Part shown: in pieces, positions 5,794 to 7,673 of the stretch | How the letters are laid out: each line of letters starts with the position of its first letter | How positions within the stretch are numbered: position 1 is the first letter of the stretch | Source: Treponema sp. | Lineage (GTDB): Bacteria; Spirochaetota; Spirochaetia; Treponematales; Rectinemataceae | Assembly (NCBI GenBank): GCA_012516755.1 | Contig: JAAYWE010000222.1 | Coordinates: 1 to 7,673, forward strand | Length of the DNA stretch: 7,673 bases | Direction of reading: 5' to 3' | Made by a program: the position numbers and the translations under genes | Notes under the pieces: model-generated | What the model was told of the DNA's origin: nothing | What the model saw: the letters and a program-made list of their open reading frames with translations, nothing else | Database searches by the model: none

Positions 5794-7673
5794 GCTTGCC
5801 CTCCTCGAGCCATAACCTTAGAAATAAAGCCTGCAAAGTCTTCATCCTTGGCAAGCGCCTGTAGATCGATAGGCATTCTGTACATCCAGTTTGTTGGGAG
5901 GGTAGTACCGGGCACATTTATCCTCTCATCTTGAGCATTGGGTAATCGCCACTCCGTGTGGCATGCGAGAATATCTTGAATTGGATAGGCGGCAACAATG
6001 GAGCCTGATAGTGCCAGTGCGCGCACCAGAACGGCAGCTTCTTTAGAGCCGAGCTGTTCAGGAGCCGTATCTCCGCAGCGTTGAAGCAAGGATTTCAAAA
6101 GCTCGTCGTGCTCCGCTAGAGCCTGACATATTGCCCATATCTGCGATCTATCGGCTTCTTCCTGCCACCATTGTCGCAAGCTTGTGGAGTCGTGCACCGA
6201 TGTACAAGAGATAGAGAGCGCTTCATATCTATCGAATGGTATATATGGCTGATTTGGCTTGTCCCATTCTCGCTCCCAGCGCAATACTCGCAGCCCTGGG
6301 ATTTTGAGTTCACGCAATACCTTGGGGACACAGGGTGGAACAGCGCCGAGGTCTTCCGCAAAGGCTTGCATTTCGCTAGCCGATACAAGCATCGAAAGAA
6401 GTTTGCGGCCTCGTTTCTCCCATATGTTCAACGATTCCTCACTGAGTGCCTTTGCCTTCGCCTCTAAGGCCTGTTGTTCTTGGAGCGAAAGGCTTTTCCA
6501 GCTTGTCGTTTCTCTATAACTCCACTGAAAGACAAAGCGATCCGGCTCATATCGATATAGTGTTCTGTCTATCCACCAATCTCGCATTATCCCGGCATAT
6601 TCATCGATAATTGGTGCAGCCTCGGGGAATTCGCTCCACAGAGGCCCAAAGAGTGCATTTAGGTCTGCGGTGCCTCGGATTTCAGGTTTGAATAGAAAGA
6701 GTGGCTCATTCTTTATGCGCACAAAACAGGATTTCCTGAGTTCTTCGAGGCGCTTGCCAAATAGCGCCCTTATATCGGCTCGCTCATCTTCCCGATTATC
6801 TTCTCGATTTTCTTCTCGCTTCCCTTTTTGTTTATTCTCTATGCCTGAAACCTCGCTTTCTGCAAGCAGGGGCATTCCTGCATCGAGACATCTTTTCTCA
6901 GCCTTTTGTATTTTCCATTCGGGAATATGAGGCTTTGATAGCCATGTAAGGCGCTCGTCTGAAAAACCCATCGAATTGAGCTCTGCAGGTTCCAAATAGC
7001 CAGAAGGCTCAAAGGCGCCAAGATAAGCATCGCTCTCATGGATGCTTATAGCCCAGATACGGAAAAATCCCAGCACATGATCGATGCGATACCCGCTGTA
7101 GAAATATTCAGCAGCCTGCAGGCGTTGGCGCCAGAAATCATAATTCCGCGCACGCAACGCATCCCAATCATACAGTGGAAAGCCCCAGTTTTGTCCCCTG
7201 GGCGAATACATGTCCGGAGGCGCTCCGGCTTGTTTGTCGAGGATGAAAATCTCTCGCTGAAACCATACATCAGCTGAATCCTTGGCAAGGAGAATAGGTA
7301 TATCGCCCATGATATCGATGCCAAGCTCATGTGCTGTTTGAGCTGCATGCCTTAGCTGATCCTGAGCCAGGACTTGAAGCCAAAGCCGAAATCGCTCCTC
7401 TTCAGCTAATTCTTGGTTAGACCAGAGCTTGTCTATATCGGCCGGCAAGACATTTTGCCACTCTGGCCACTCCCACCAGGGTGCTAGACCGAATTTTTCT
7501 CTCAAGGCGACAAAACAGGCATAGGGTTTTGCCCACGACTCTCGGCTTGCAAAGGCTTCCGCAAGAGGACTACAGATTTGCCGGCTAGCTTCCCATGCCT
7601 TGCGAAGCGCATCTATTTTGCGCTGTAGCACCGCTTCGAATTGAACCCGTTGGATTCGCCCGCCGTTTCCGAA
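5790..7673 (-). CDS. malQ: 4-alpha-glucanotransferase (amylomaltase), GH77, DPE2-like; 5' end missing
   Basis: This cytosolic enzyme transfers alpha-1,4-glucan segments between maltodextrins or to glucose, releasing glucose, in maltose/glycogen use. 627 residues are visible. GH77 motifs occur in order, counted from the first visible codon: GDIPILLAKDSADVW (123-137), PPDMYSPRGQNWGFPLYDW (152-170), YRIDHVLGFFRIW (195-207) with nucleophile Asp198, FAEDLGAVP (438-446) with acid/base Glu440, and SVHDSTSLRQWW (492-503) with transition-state Asp495. About 240 residues separate nucleophile and acid/base, far more than in compact amylomaltases. This insertion marks the DPE2-like branch. The GTG at 7631 is probably internal: the frame continues open to the edge (GGRIQRVQFEA), and the conserved N-terminal segment with the LHPTSLPG-type motif is absent, so the true start is outside. 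Upstream carbohydrate-binding modules, common in this branch, cannot be checked. The usual RIWE(I/L)P reads RIWAIS here. Confidence 0.93.
   Translation of the reverse strand, partial: FGNGGRIQRVQFEAVLQRKIDALRKAWEASRQICSPLAEAFASRESWAKPYACFVALREKFGLAPWWEWPEWQNVLPADIDKLWSNQELAEEERFRLWLQVLAQDQLRHAAQTAHELGIDIMGDIPILLAKDSADVWFQREIFILDKQAGAPPDMYSPRGQNWGFPLYDWDALRARNYDFWRQRLQAAEYFYSGYRIDHVLGFFRIWAISIHESDAYLGAFEPSGYLEPAELNSMGFSDERLTWLSKPHIPEWKIQKAEKRCLDAGMPLLAESEVSGIENKQKGKREENREDNREDERADIRALFGKRLEELRKSCFVRIKNEPLFLFKPEIRGTADLNALFGPLWSEFPEAAPIIDEYAGIMRDWWIDRTLYRYEPDRFVFQWSYRETTSWKSLSLQEQQALEAKAKALSEESLNIWEKRGRKLLSMLVSASEMQAFAEDLGAVPPCVPKVLRELKIPGLRVLRWEREWDKPNQPYIPFDRYEALSISCTSVHDSTSLRQWWQEEADRSQIWAICQALAEHDELLKSLLQRCGDTAPEQLGSKEAAVLVRALALSGSIVAAYPIQDILACHTEWRLPNAQDERINVPGTTLPTNWMYRMPIDLQALAKDEDFAGFISKVMARGGQA
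6784..6819 (-). repeat. Three-copy 12-bp tandem repeat inside malQ
   Basis: Three adjoining 12-base units on the plus strand, TCATCTTCCCGA (6784-6795), TTATCTTCTCGA (6796-6807) and TTTTCTTCTCGC (6808-6819), differ at only a few positions. In the malQ frame they encode an Arg-Glu-rich run (REENREDNREDE). It lies in the large insertion between the catalytic Asp and Glu, in a predicted exposed loop, and keeps the frame whatever the copy number. Confidence 0.75.

Noticed and set aside
7046..7348. 100-codon minus-strand frame
   Set aside because: It overlaps the GH77 core out of frame; the conserved catalytic motifs are all in the malQ frame.
7629..7631. GTG as the start of the amylomaltase
   Set aside because: The frame is open through to the window edge, the residues before it continue plausible GH77 sequence, and the conserved N-terminal part of the enzyme is missing, so the real start is outside.
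1..7673. A novel defence, mobile or CRISPR-like system
   Set aside because: All seven genes belong to known housekeeping or metabolic families; there are no direct-repeat arrays, recombinases, toxins or target-site duplications that I can see.

Overview
The window is a compact stretch of bacterial chromosome with every supported gene on the minus strand, so transcription runs right to left. I see no transposase, phage gene, tRNA, rRNA or CRISPR array. Base composition is close to half G+C throughout and nothing looks recently transferred. The organism is a bacterium using AAGGAGG-type ribosome sites. A lipobox-bearing secreted protein and a DPE2-like (large-insert) amylomaltase make me think of a diderm anaerobe such as a spirochaete, but this is a weak inference.

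Reading in transcription order (right to left): (1) 7673-5790, a 4-alpha-glucanotransferase (GH77, malQ-like) whose beginning lies beyond the right edge. Its stop overlaps the GTG start of (2) 5793-4843, a polytopic membrane protein made of two repeated Gate/nucleoside-recognition halves. A possible terminator overlaps the end of (2). A 106-bp gap carries a candidate promoter for (3) 4736-4146, a ClpP-type serine protease with an intact Ser97/His122/Asp171 triad. A 98-bp gap carries a good sigma70-like promoter, framed by inverted repeats, for (4) 4036-2852, a predicted lipoprotein of the endonuclease/exonuclease/phosphatase superfamily. A 194-bp gap follows, with no convincing promoter or terminator.

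The last block is a likely operon: (5) 2657-1326, a GntP-family permease; (6) 1305-595, a tetratricopeptide-repeat protein; (7) 613-1, the first 204 codons of a MOFRL-family glycerate 2-kinase, which runs off the left edge. A sugar-acid permease next to a glycerate kinase suggests uptake of glycerate (or a close relative) and phosphorylation to 2-phosphoglycerate, which enters lower glycolysis. The TPR protein has no obvious catalytic role, and its last codons overlap the kinase start at an A-rich junction.

There is no clear new defence or mobile system here. The observations most worth checking are the permease-TPR-kinase unit with its possible slippery junction, the translational coupling of an amylomaltase to a Gate-domain membrane protein, the in-frame 12-bp tandem repeat in the amylomaltase insertion, and the symmetric elements at the promoter of the phosphatase-like lipoprotein. 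No stretch over 300 bases lacks a gene.
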